Shown here: piece by piece, positions 18,523 to 26,766 of the stretch
Layout of the letters: every line of letters begins with the position of its first letter
Position numbering within the stretch: the first letter of the stretch is position 1
Assembly (NCBI RefSeq): GCF_000196615.1
Contig: NC_014306.1
Span: 2,480,001-2,544,000 of the forward strand
Source: Erwinia billingiae Eb661
GTDB lineage: Bacteria > Pseudomonadota > Gammaproteobacteria > Enterobacterales > Enterobacteriaceae
Reading direction: 5' to 3'
DNA: 64,000 bases
Translations under genes and position numbers: made by a program
Notes under the pieces: model-generated
Databases searched by the model: none
Told to the model about the DNA's origin: nothing
Seen by the model: the letters and a program-made list of their open reading frames with translations, nothing else

Positions 18523-19557
18523 GTGAGCCAGGGTAAAACGGGGATTAATGCGTATGACGTCGCGCAGCGTGCCGGCGTGTCCCGATCGGCGGTGTCGCGC
18601 ACCTTTACACCAGGTGCCAGCGTGTCTGAAAGTACCCGCAACCGGGTGATGAAAGCGGCAGAAGAGCTGGGCTATCACGTTAATCATCTGGCGCGTAGCC
18701 TGGTCAGTAACCGCAGCGGCATCGTGTGCCTGATCGTCTCCGATGTCGCCACGCCCTACCGTGCCAGCCTGGTCAGTTGGCTGACGCATTTTTTGCAGGA
18801 AGCCGGCAAGGTAGCGATGATCATTAACACCGATCTTTCCGATAACAGCGTCTCGGCGGCCCTGCAGCAGGCGATCAACTTCCGCGCCGATGCCTCGATT
18901 ATTCTTTCAGGCATGCCGGACAGCGGCATCACTCAGCTTTGCTATCAGCACGGTCAGCACCTGATTCTGATTAACCGTGACGAATCCCTGCCCGGTTCGC
19001 TAAGCATCAACCTGGATTCCCGCAAGGCGGCCGATACCGCCATCAGCGCCTTTGTGCGCGCAGGCTGTCGCCATCTGGCCTTTGCCAATTCGCTGGCCGG
19101 TACCCCCAGCCTGATGAAACGAGAAACAGATTTTCTGGCCGCGGCCGAACGCGCCGGCCTGACGGTGGACGTTGAGCGCTTCGGCACCACCTCGTATGAA
19201 AGCGGACAGATACTGGCGCATCGCCTGCTGACCCGGCAGAAGCGGCCCGATGCGGTATTTTGCGTTACCGATCTGGTGGCCTGTGGTTTTATGGACGAAG
19301 CGCGAACTCGTTTCAGCTTACGCATCCCGGAAGATTTGTGTATCGTGGGCTACGACAATATTGCGCAAAGCGGCTGGTCATCCTACAACCTCACCACCTT
19401 CGCCCCGCCGATGGAAACCTTTTCCCGCGAGGCGGTACAGTGGCTGGTTGCTCAGGAAAAAAGCAGCCATGAACTGGATCCTCGCGTCGATCGGCCCAGC
19501 GACAAATGCCTGTATGAAGCCAGCGTGGTGTGGCGTGGCTCGGTCCGTGGGGGATAA
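18523..19557 (+). CDS. LacI family transcriptional regulator of the ABC/phosphatase operon
   Basis: 344 residues. The GTG start at 18523 follows AGGAG by 8 bases; the longer frame reaches into the operator region and is rejected. The N-terminal helix-turn-helix reads INAYDVAQRAGVSRSAVSRTF, followed by the hinge VMKAAEELGYHVNHLARSL. The C-terminal periplasmic-binding-like effector domain starts at about residue 65 (SGIVCLIVSDVATPYRASL). It is divergently placed to the importer, with two matching palindromes between them, so it very probably represses the operon and itself until the imported solute binds. The final motif MYEASVVWRGS type end is complete. Confidence 0.88.
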   Translation: MSQGKTGINAYDVAQRAGVSRSAVSRTFTPGASVSESTRNRVMKAAEELGYHVNHLARSLVSNRSGIVCLIVSDVATPYRASLVSWLTHFLQEAGKVAMIINTDLSDNSVSAALQQAINFRADASIILSGMPDSGITQLCYQHGQHLILINRDESLPGSLSINLDSRKAADTAISAFVRAGCRHLAFANSLAGTPSLMKRETDFLAAAERAGLTVDVERFGTTSYESGQILAHRLLTRQKRPDAVFCVTDLVACGFMDEARTRFSLRIPEDLCIVGYDNIAQSGWSSYNLTTFAPPMETFSREAVQWLVAQEKSSHELDPRVDRPSDKCLYEASVVWRGSVRGG

Positions 19558-19580
19558 ACCAACACTATTCAGAGGTCGTC

Positions 19581-19985
19581 ATGTCAGACATTAAGTCAGC
19601 ACAGTGCCATTGTGGTTCCGTCGTGTTTAACGTCGAGCTTATTGATGGCTTTAACGGCGTGCTTCGCTGCAACTGTTCCCTGTGCGCGAAGCGTGGCGCG
19701 GTGATGGCGATGGGTAAACGGGTTGAGGTGATCAAAGGGCAGGATATGCTGACCGAGTACCGCTTTAATTCAGGCGAAGCCGCGCATTTCTTCTGCAAAA
19801 CCTGCGGTGTCTATACCTTCCACCAACGGCGTTCGAATCCGGAATTTTACGGCATTAACGTCGCCTGCATAGAAGGCGTTACGCCTTTCGACTTTTCCCC
19901 GGTCCCGGTCTCCGATGGCCTTAATCACCCCAAAGACGGCGGCGCGGGCGGCATCGCCGGCTACATCTCGTACACACCCAAGTAA
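19581..19985 (+). CDS. GFA family zinc-binding protein (glutathione-dependent formaldehyde-activating enzyme-like)
   Basis: 134 residues; ATG 19581 follows AGAGG. The GFA zinc ligands are all visible: CHC at 9-11, CNCSLC at 30-35 and CKTC at 72-75, with the final lobe FYGINVACIEG. Family members bind structural and catalytic zinc; a true formaldehyde-glutathione role is shown for few of them, so the reaction is left open. It lies 23 bp behind the LacI gene in the same direction and may be co-transcribed, although nothing links it to sugar transport. Confidence 0.87.
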   Translation: MSDIKSAQCHCGSVVFNVELIDGFNGVLRCNCSLCAKRGAVMAMGKRVEVIKGQDMLTEYRFNSGEAAHFFCKTCGVYTFHQRRSNPEFYGINVACIEGVTPFDFSPVPVSDGLNHPKDGGAGGIAGYISYTPK

Positions 19986-20066
19986 TCACCGTCGGTAATC
20001 AGGTGTCTCTGAGACGCCTGATTAGGGTAAGATACGGCAACTTTTTACGTCAGCACGGAGGCTATC

Positions 20067-21404
20067 ATCGCCCTTTCTCGCCGCTTTTTCCCGGCCACCA
20101 ATCTGAAAAAATTCAGCGCGCTGGCGCTGGTTGGCACCGCGTTGCTGCTTGCCAGCTGCGCCTCACAGCCACCCAAATCGCTGGTAACGCCCTTTCCACC
20201 GGTGACTAAGCAACCGGTCCCTGTGACACCGTCACTTACCGCGCAGCCGATGCGCGGCGTCTGGCTGACCACCGTTTCGCGGCTGGACTGGCCACCGGTC
20301 TCGTCGGTGAACGTTAGCAGTGCGGCGCTGCGTATCAGCCAGCAGCAACAGGCGCTGAAGTACAAGCTGGATAAGCTGAAAAGCCTCGGCATCAATACCG
20401 TCTTCTTCCAGGTTAAACCGGATGCCACCGCGCTGTGGCCCTCCAAAATCCTGCCGTGGTCAGATATGCTGACCGGCAAAATTGGCCAGGATCCGGGTTA
20501 CGATCCGCTGCAGTTTATGCTCGATGAAGCGCACAAGCGCGGCATTAAGGTGCATGCCTGGTTTAACCCCTATCGCGTGTCGGTCAACACCAAAGCGTCG
20601 ACGGTTGCCGAGTTAAACCGCACCGTGTCGCTTCATCCCGCCAGCGTGTTTGTGCTGCATCCCGACTGGATCCGTACCTCAGGCGATCGCTTTGTCCTCG
20701 ATCCGGGCATTCCGGAAGCGCGGGACTGGATCACCAGCATCGTCTCCGAAGTGGTTGCCCGTTACCCGATAGACGGCGTGCAGTTTGATGATTACTTCTA
20801 TACCGAATCGCCCGGCTCTGCCCTGAACGACAATCAAACCTACAGCCGCTATGGTCAGGGGTTTGCCTCAAAAGCGGACTGGCGCCGACATAACACCCAG
20901 CTGCTGATCGAGCAGGTGTCGCGCACCATCAAGCAGCTGAAACCGGATGTGCAGTTTGGTGTCAGCCCGGCCGGCGTCTGGCGGAATATTTCGCACGATC
21001 CGGCTGGTTCAGCGACTCGTGGAGCCGCCGCCTATGACGAATCCTATGCCGATACCCGCCGCTGGGTGCAACAGGGCCTGCTGGATTATATTGCGCCGCA
21101 GCTGTACTGGCCTTTCGCGCGCGATGCGGCGCGCTATGATGTGCTGGCAAACTGGTGGGCGAACGTGGTGAAAAACACCCCGACCAAACTCTATATCGGC
21201 GTGGCGCTGTATAAAATTGGCGAACCGTCGAAGATGGAGCCGGACTGGATGATTGAAGGCGGCGTGCCCGAGTTGAAAAAGCAGCTCGATCTGAACGATG
21301 CCGTGCCGCAGATTGACGGCACGATCCTCTTCAGGGAGAACTACCTTAATCAACCGCAGACGCAGAAAGCGGTCGATTATCTGCGCTCACGCTGGGGACG
21401 CTAA
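20067..21404 (+). CDS. digH: DigH/YddW, divisome-localised glycosyl hydrolase lipoprotein (non-canonical start)
   Basis: About 445 residues from the proposed start. It aligns by memory almost continuously with E. coli DigH (PMRGVWLTTVSRLDWPPVSS, INTVFFQVKPDATALWPSKI, GYDPLQFMLDEAHKRG, DGVQFDDYFYTESPGS), a GH10-like (DUF187) outer-membrane lipoprotein that cuts denuded peptidoglycan glycans at the division site. A lipoprotein signal with LASC ends at Cys31. No ATG, GTG or TTG lies in frame between the upstream stop at 20028-20030 and the TTG at 20142, which falls inside the signal peptide. CGGAGG at 20056-20061 points to ATC at 20067, or ATC 20064, as the start. The gene converges on a GNAT gene with a 4-bp overlap. 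Confidence 0.9.
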   Translation: MALSRRFFPATNLKKFSALALVGTALLLASCASQPPKSLVTPFPPVTKQPVPVTPSLTAQPMRGVWLTTVSRLDWPPVSSVNVSSAALRISQQQQALKYKLDKLKSLGINTVFFQVKPDATALWPSKILPWSDMLTGKIGQDPGYDPLQFMLDEAHKRGIKVHAWFNPYRVSVNTKASTVAELNRTVSLHPASVFVLHPDWIRTSGDRFVLDPGIPEARDWITSIVSEVVARYPIDGVQFDDYFYTESPGSALNDNQTYSRYGQGFASKADWRRHNTQLLIEQVSRTIKQLKPDVQFGVSPAGVWRNISHDPAGSATRGAAAYDESYADTRRWVQQGLLDYIAPQLYWPFARDAARYDVLANWWANVVKNTPTKLYIGVALYKIGEPSKMEPDWMIEGGVPELKKQLDLNDAVPQIDGTILFRENYLNQPQTQKAVDYLRSRWGR

Positions 21405-21820
21405 TCAACCTGTTCGGCCAATAAATTCCAGGCGCTGGGATGCTGTTCAAAACCGATTTTTGGGTAGTATTCCACCGCCAGCGGCGCGGCCAGCAGGATA
21501 ACGCGGCATTTTGGATGAAGCTGCGCGGCGGTGACTGATATCAGCTTTTTACCCAGCCCGGACTTTTGCACCGTCTCGGACACCGCGAGGTCGGACAGAT
21601 AGCAACAAAAGCTGAAATCGGTCAGCGATCGCGCCACGCCCACCAGCCGGTCGCCAATCCAGGCGGTCACCAGCAGGTTGCTGTGTTTCAGCATATCGGC
21701 GATGCGATCCCGATCGGCAATTGGCCTTCTCTCGCCAAGCGAGGTCTCTTTCAGTAAGTTGATAAACTGCGTTTCGGTGATAGGTTCATTAATTTTGTAG
21801 CCGATCTCTGCCTCTGACAT
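21401..21820 (-). CDS. GNAT family N-acetyltransferase
   Basis: A 139-residue acetyltransferase. The acetyl-CoA loop is VQKSGLGKKLISVTAAQL (a Q-x-x-G-x-G variant), preceded by the beta4 strand CYLSDLAVSETV and followed by the terminal YYPKIGFEQHPSAWNL, which is common to small GNATs of unknown substrate. The stop overlaps the end of digH on the other strand. It is transcribed divergently from the pentapeptide gene, with 58 bp between them. Confidence 0.82.
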   Translation of the reverse strand: MSEAEIGYKINEPITETQFINLLKETSLGERRPIADRDRIADMLKHSNLLVTAWIGDRLVGVARSLTDFSFCCYLSDLAVSETVQKSGLGKKLISVTAAQLHPKCRVILLAAPLAVEYYPKIGFEQHPSAWNLLAEQVD

Positions 21821-21878
21821 GCCAGACTCTCCTGCTGATGATGGCGATCGATAGTATCAAGACTCAAGGAGCATCATC

Positions 21879-22478
21879 ATGGAACATCCGGTCAGCAATC
21901 AAGACTATTTTCAGCAAACCTTCGATAAGCTGGATCTTATTTCAGCCAGTCTGGAAAGCGCGCGATTTGAAGAGTGCGTGTTCAATAACTGCAACTTTAC
22001 CTCGGCGCAACTGACCCGCTGTAAGTTCACCCAATGTACCTTCAACCACTGTAACCTCAGCGTGACGGGCATCAGCTGGTCGACGTTTTATGAGGTGGCG
22101 TTCAATGAGTGCAAGCTGAGCGGCATAGACTGGACGCGCGCGCAGTGGCCAACCTTCAATCTCGATCCTGAGCTGCAGTTTACTCAATGCCTGTTAACCA
22201 ACGCGTCGTTTCAGGGATTGAAGTTAAATGGTTTGAGGCTGGACGAGTGCAAGCTGCATGAGGTGGACTTCCGCGAGTGTGATTTGGCCAACGCAACGAT
22301 CACCGGCTGCGACCTGGCAGGCAGTTTATTTAACAACACCAATCTGCGGGCGGCGGATTTTACCGACTCGTGGAACTTCACCATCGACGTGATGCACAAT
22401 ACCGTCGCGCGGGCGAAATTTTCGCGGCTGGAAGCGGTGAATTTGCTGGCAGGATTGGGGATTGAATTAGTCGATTAA
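21879..22478 (+). CDS. Pentapeptide-repeat protein (Qnr/McbG-like)
   Basis: A 199-residue cytosolic protein built from A(D/N)LXX-type repeats from residue 20 onward (FEECVFNNCNF, LTRCKFTQCTFNHCNL, LDECKLHEVDFRECDL, LRAADF). It should fold as a right-handed quadrilateral helix. The C-terminal VARAKFSRLEAVNLLAGLGI resembles the dimerisation end of Qnr proteins (xxASLLMERLGI). Family members can mimic DNA and protect gyrase, but this length and sequence do not prove quinolone protection. The start has AAGGAG 8 bases upstream. Confidence 0.85.
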   Translation: MEHPVSNQDYFQQTFDKLDLISASLESARFEECVFNNCNFTSAQLTRCKFTQCTFNHCNLSVTGISWSTFYEVAFNECKLSGIDWTRAQWPTFNLDPELQFTQCLLTNASFQGLKLNGLRLDECKLHEVDFRECDLANATITGCDLAGSLFNNTNLRAADFTDSWNFTIDVMHNTVARAKFSRLEAVNLLAGLGIELVD

Positions 22479-22488
22479 ACAGAATATT

Positions 22489-22526
22489 CGTCATCTGGTT
22501 GATGAATAAAGAAACACCAGATGACG
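22489..22526. terminator. Inverted repeat between convergent genes
   Basis: The arms CGTCATCTGGT and ACCAGATGACG are perfect 11-mers around a 16-nt loop, directly after the pentapeptide gene. There is no clear U-tract, so termination is only suggested by position. Confidence 0.45.
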
Positions 22527-22553
22527 TAAAGCCGATTTAGGTTACACGATTAA

Positions 22554-23438
22554 CTAATTAACCAGATGGAATTTAGCCGTTGCGGCACTTCTTTCTTTTA
22601 CCGGCAGGCTGGTCAGGCTGTCTTCGAGGATACCCAGAATGGCGCTATCGACCTGTTCATCGAACTTTCTGGCGAATAAATTTTTACTGTTAAGCAAAAC
22701 CACTGAATCTTTTCGGACAAAATCACGCGGACGCAGCTTAATATCGTCACTGGCGACCCAGTCAATTTCACGTTTATCGTCGGAGACGATCACTGATTTA
22801 AAGGTGGTATTCATCAATACCGTCTGGAAAAAACCTTCATCTGCGATCAGCGTATTTCGGTAGAAGTCTTCAAACTTTTTCAGTTCAGGACTGTAGGTAA
22901 TGAACGCACAGAATGCCCGGCTGAGGATCATCCATTGATTGCCAATATAGGGCGTCACACCTTTTAAAAACATCCGGTTGGCAAGCGGATCGATTTCTAA
23001 TTTATCCCCCACTTCCTGCACATAGTCTTTAATGCGGTGCAGGGTTTCCGGACGGATTTTGGCCTGATCGGCAACCTTAATAAATTCAACGCCTTTATGC
23101 AGATTCAGGAAGCTCAGTATCTCTGCCTGACTTTTTAACGGGAAGTCCTGCCCGCTGAGGTTGATAAAATATTCCCATTTAACGTCCATATTGACCAGTT
23201 TTTTAATGCCGCGTAATGCTGCATCCACCAGACTATAGCCGCCCCAGATCGCATCTTTGCTTTCTAATATCGACGCATTGTCATAGTCTTTTAAAAACAG
23301 GGTGATGTCATCAACCGTTTCAGCCTCTGCACCTTTATCGATATGGATCAGGTAATGATTATCCGCATGATAGATAGATTTAAACAGACGTTTAAACTGG
23401 TGAGGGTAACGGTGTGCAAGAATAAAATAAGCGATCAT
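22554..23438 (-). CDS. GT14-family glycosyltransferase (core-2/I-branching, Branch domain)
   Basis: 294 residues from ATG 23438, which has AAAGGA upstream; the longer frame adds 19 residues of poor quality. The beginning MIAYFILAHRYPHQFKRLF and NHYLIHIDKGA, the central YFINLSGQDFPLKSQAEIL, and QWMILSRAFCAFI followed by ADEGFFQTVLMNTTFK are the Branch-domain landmarks, including the DEGFF acidic catalytic segment. The protein is cytosolic and has no membrane anchor. Members transfer GlcNAc or xylose to glycans; in bacteria they occur in surface polysaccharide loci, but no such locus is present here. The gene is AT-richer than its neighbours, a possible sign of acquisition. Confidence 0.82.
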   Translation of the reverse strand: MIAYFILAHRYPHQFKRLFKSIYHADNHYLIHIDKGAEAETVDDITLFLKDYDNASILESKDAIWGGYSLVDAALRGIKKLVNMDVKWEYFINLSGQDFPLKSQAEILSFLNLHKGVEFIKVADQAKIRPETLHRIKDYVQEVGDKLEIDPLANRMFLKGVTPYIGNQWMILSRAFCAFITYSPELKKFEDFYRNTLIADEGFFQTVLMNTTFKSVIVSDDKREIDWVASDDIKLRPRDFVRKDSVVLLNSKNLFARKFDEQVDSAILGILEDSLTSLPVKERSAATAKFHLVN

Positions 23439-23834
23439 TGAATTTCCTTTCTTGATTATTATAAAATAATCCTCATGGAAATAATGAGGTAACAAACGAA
23501 GGGATCTTCGTTAAAACCAAATGAGAGAAAGTGGTAATAGATCGAGTATAACACGCTTACTGCCGTTTCATTTTTATACTTTTCAATCTTGCCGATTAAT
23601 GACAAAAACTCAGCAACAAAAAAGGTCTAACCAGTTGAATACGTAAACAATGAGAGGCTTAAATTTTAACGGGGAATTAAAAATTATCTCCCTTCCATTT
23701 CAACCCCTCTTAACGATATTTATTCTTCTCAGTCAGACCAAACCGGCCAGCGAATGCCAGCCGTGTCGTTGCCGGCTTTTACACCGTTGGCGTCGCTCTC
23801 TCTTGGGTGTTTGGAAGAGTGGTCACATTCGCCC
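23439..23834. other. Intergenic region upstream of the Fic gene
   Basis: This stretch is AT-rich near the glycosyltransferase and GC-rich near 23740-23830. One frame reads AGFYTVGVALSWVFGRVVTF near 23778-23840, which could be a gene remnant. No start, ribosome site or full domain supports a gene. Confidence 0.35.
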
Positions 23835-23899
23835 GTGAGCCGATTGTTTGCTATATTCGGCTCATTCAGTGAGCCGAATAGTCAGATTAATCGGCTCAC
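23835..23899. promoter_or_regulatory. Nested inverted repeats with four GAGCCGA half-sites upstream of fic
   Basis: The inner palindrome TATTCGGCTCA/TGAGCCGAATA (23854-23880) is perfect with a 5-nt loop. It is enclosed by GTGAGCCGATT (23835-23845) and AATCGGCTCAC (23889-23899), also exact inverted copies. The array ends 24 bp before the fic ATG, so it probably serves as operator for the protein's own C-terminal winged helix. Confidence 0.7.
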
Positions 23900-23923
23900 C
23901 ACTTGATTAAGGCGGGCAAAAAT

Positions 23924-25045
23924 ATGACTTCAGATTGGATTTGGCAACAGCCGGACTGGCCCCACTTTCGCTGGGATGAGGCGGCATTATTGCCACGTCT
24001 GCGCGATATTCAGCAGCAACGCGGGCTGTTGCTCGGGCGCGCGGGAATGCTGCCCGATGATGAAGTGCAAACCCTTGATACTCTGATGGCCAATATCCTC
24101 TCCTCTTCCGCCATTGAAGAAGAGCCGATCAATGTGCAGTCGGTGCGATCGTCGCTGGCCCGCCGGCTGGGCGTGACGGAAGAACAACCCTGGCCGGTTT
24201 CCGATCGTTCTGAAGGCCTGGCGGCGATGATGCTGGATGCCATCGATAACCGGCAGCATCTGCTGAGCGTCGAGCGCCTGTGTCAGTGGCATCAGTGGAT
24301 CTTCCCGCAGGAGGGGCTTTCCATCCATTCGCTTGCGGTGGGCAAATTACGCGGCAATGAGCCGATGCAGGTGGTGTCCGGACGTATCGATAAACCGGTG
24401 ATCCACTTTATCGCCCCACCTCGCGAGGGGCTGGAAGCGCAGCTGGCCCAGTTTATTGACTGGTTTATTGCCAGCGAGAAAGATGCGCTGCTGGATCCTC
24501 TGCTGCGTGCGGCCATCAGTCATCTGTGGTTTATCACCCTGCATCCCTTTGATGATGGCAACGGACGTATCACCCGCGCATTAACCGACCTGGCGTTATC
24601 GCAGGCGGACAGCCAGACCATCCGGCTGTATGCCATGTCACCGGCAATCCTGGCAAGGCGCGCAAGTTATTACCAGATACTGGAACAGACGCAGAAAGGC
24701 GGCCTGGATATCACCGACTGGCTCAGCTGGTTTCTGGACACGTTGCAGGAAAGCATCCGCGAAGCCATTAACAGTGTTGAGCGCACGCAGATCAAAGCCC
24801 GCTTCTGGCAGCGCCATCACCATGACGCGCTGAGTAAGGAACAAATTAAAGTACTGAACCGCCTGCTGGATGGCGGCGATCAGGGCTTTGAAGCGGGCAT
24901 CAGCGCCAGTCAGTACCAAAAGGTGGCCAAAGTCAGTAAGGCCACCGCAACCCGCCATTTAGCGGATCTGCTGGACAAAGGCTGTATTGAAAAACTGCCG
25001 GGCGGCGGACGCAGCACCCGTTATCAGGTGTTAGTGACTAAATGA
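23924..25045 (+). CDS. Fic family protein with DUF4172-like N-terminus and C-terminal winged helix
   Basis: 373 residues. The catalytic Fic motif HPFDDGNGRITR (about residues 208-219) is complete, so nucleotide transfer (normally AMPylation) is expected. The N-terminal part WIWQQPDWPHFRWDEAALL is the DUF4172 start. SSAIEEE at about residues 64-70 fits the glutamate-containing inhibitory helix of class II Fic proteins, so the enzyme may be auto-inhibited. The last 70 residues (SASQYQKVAKVSKATATRHL, KGCIEKLPGGGRSTRYQV) form a winged helix-turn-helix. ATG 23924 is chosen over the TTG at 23903, which runs into the operator array. It may regulate itself. Confidence 0.88.
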   Translation: MTSDWIWQQPDWPHFRWDEAALLPRLRDIQQQRGLLLGRAGMLPDDEVQTLDTLMANILSSSAIEEEPINVQSVRSSLARRLGVTEEQPWPVSDRSEGLAAMMLDAIDNRQHLLSVERLCQWHQWIFPQEGLSIHSLAVGKLRGNEPMQVVSGRIDKPVIHFIAPPREGLEAQLAQFIDWFIASEKDALLDPLLRAAISHLWFITLHPFDDGNGRITRALTDLALSQADSQTIRLYAMSPAILARRASYYQILEQTQKGGLDITDWLSWFLDTLQESIREAINSVERTQIKARFWQRHHHDALSKEQIKVLNRLLDGGDQGFEAGISASQYQKVAKVSKATATRHLADLLDKGCIEKLPGGGRSTRYQVLVTK

Positions 25046-25366
25046 AGTTTAAACACATGTTACGCAAGGTAAGCGTTTGCGTATCTTTTGGCCGCTTTCT
25101 GCTTAAACATCCCTCTTCTCAGCCGGTCTCAAAGTCCCTTTTGTGCTGTTTAACAAAAACGTCACATTTGTATGATAACCACACACAGTAAAAGGACACT
25201 GCAACGGTATGATTCATAAAGAAAAATAGTAAACAAATCTTAACAAAATTAATCATTGAGCTCGGGGGGGAAAAGCCCTATATTGGGCGCGCTTTTATAC
25301 AGAGTCGCTACTTTTTTAACCAGTTTCAATCAGGGTGCCAACGATGCCCCCGGTTGTAGGAGAGAT
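25046..25366. other. Long untranslated/promoter region upstream of dat
   Basis: 321 bases without a supported gene. It contains AT-rich promoter-like DNA around 25180-25260, then a GC-rich block (25258-25300) in front of the ribosome site of dat. The dat frame is open through it, but its residues are not conserved-looking. The length would permit a regulated leader; no known riboswitch fold was recognised. Confidence 0.4.
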
Positions 25367-26752
25367 ATGATGACGGATAAAGTCCGTATTGATACTTTAG
25401 GTGCAAAGTCTTCACATGCAAACAATGAAACCTATTTGGCGAGACAAGCTGAATTTGAATCAAATGTCAGGAGTTATCCACGCAAGTTGCCGTTTGCTAT
25501 AGCAAAAGCACAGGGCGTCTGGATTACCGACGTTGAGAATAATCACTATCTTGACTGCCTGGCTGGCGCGGGAACCCTGGCTCTTGGCCACAACCACCCT
25601 GACGTCCTGCAAAGCATACAAAGTGTCATTACCAGCGGCTTGCCGTTACATACACTGGACCTGACCACGCCATTAAAAGATGAGTTCTCTGCTTATCTTC
25701 TCTCTTTACTCCCTGGTCAGGGTAAAGAGTACTGCCTGCAGTTCACCGGCCCTTCTGGCGCGGATGCCGTCGAAGCGGCGTTGAAACTGGCAAAAAAACA
25801 TACCGGTCGTACTGGCGTGATCAGCTTCTCCGGCGGCTATCACGGCATGACCCATGGCGCGCTGGCGGTAACAGGTAACCTGTCGCCGAAAGAAGCCGTC
25901 AACGGCATGATGCCTGAAGTGCAGTTTATGCCGTATCCGCACCTCTACCGCTGCCCGCTGGGCATTGGCGGTGAAGCTGGCGTGAAGGCGTTGACCTACT
26001 ACTTCGAAAACCTGATCAACGACGTGGAAAGCGGCGTGCGCAAACCTGCGGCGGTGATCCTCGAAGCCGTTCAGGGCGAAGGCGGCGTTAACCCGGCGCC
26101 GGCTGAGTGGCTGCAGCGCATCCGTAAAGTCACCAAAGAGCACGGCATCCTGCTGATCATCGATGAAGTTCAGGCTGGCTTCTGCCGTACCGGCAAGCTG
26201 TTCGCCTTCGAACACGCGGGCATTGAGCCAGACATCATCGTGATGTCTAAAGCTGTAGGTGGCGGTCTGCCACTGGCGGTGCTCGGTATTAAGAAAGAAT
26301 TTGATGCCTGGGAACCGGGTCACCACACCGGCACCTTCCGTGGCAACCAGCTGGCGATGGCGACCGGCCTGACCACGCTGAAGCACCTGACCGAAAACAA
26401 CATTGCCGGGAAAGTGGCCGCACAGGGCGAATGGCTGAAAGGCCAGTTGGCTGAGATGCAGAAACGTTTCCCGGTGATCGGTAACATTCGCGGTCTGGGC
26501 CTGATGATCGGCATTGAGATCGTGAAGCCAGGCGAAGCGCAGGATCATATGGGTTGCTACCCTGCCGATCCGGAACTTTCTGCACTGTTGCAGAAGAAAT
26601 GCTTCCAGGCGGGTCTGATCCTGGAGCGCGGCGGCCGTAACGGTTGCGTGCTGCGTCTGCTGCCTTCCCTGTTGATTTCTCAGGAAGAGCTGACCGTGTT
26701 CCTGGATAAATTTGAAAACGCCCTGTTAGCTGCTGGCGTAAAACCCGTCTGA
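25367..26752 (+). CDS. dat: Diaminobutyrate--2-oxoglutarate aminotransferase
   Basis: 461 residues, a class III PLP aminotransferase that makes L-2,4-diaminobutyrate from aspartate semialdehyde with glutamate as amino donor. [20 protein letters not shown] is the cofactor-phosphate region, [20 protein letters not shown] holds the PLP Asp, and the Schiff-base lysine is in [28 protein letters not shown] follows. ATG 25367 (or the adjacent ATG 25370) has AGGAGAG upstream. The decarboxylase starts 14 bp after the stop, giving the two-step route to 1,3-diaminopropane known from Acinetobacter and Enterobacterales. Confidence 0.93.
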   Translation: MMTDKVRIDTLGAKSSHANNETYLARQAEFESNVRSYPRKLPFAIAKAQGVWITDVENNHYLDCLAGAGTLALGHNHPDVLQSIQSVITSGLPLHTLDLTTPLKDEFSAYLLSLLPGQGKEYCLQFTGPSGADAVEAALKLAKKHTGRTGVISFSGGYHGMTHGALAVTGNLSPKEAVNGMMPEVQFMPYPHLYRCPLGIGGEAGVKALTYYFENLINDVESGVRKPAAVILEAVQGEGGVNPAPAEWLQRIRKVTKEHGILLIIDEVQAGFCRTGKLFAFEHAGIEPDIIVMSKAVGGGLPLAVLGIKKEFDAWEPGHHTGTFRGNQLAMATGLTTLKHLTENNIAGKVAAQGEWLKGQLAEMQKRFPVIGNIRGLGLMIGIEIVKPGEAQDHMGCYPADPELSALLQKKCFQAGLILERGGRNGCVLRLLPSLLISQEELTVFLDKFENALLAAGVKPV

Positions 26753-26766
26753 GTGGAGTGAAGTTG

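Noticed and set aside
23650..23838. 62-residue ORF upstream of fic
   Set aside because: No ribosome site and an Arg/Cys-rich tail caused by GC-rich DNA in another frame; no family resemblance.
25706..26548. 280-residue minus-strand frame
   Set aside because: It is a shadow of dat; it is His/Arg/Gln-rich without any domain.
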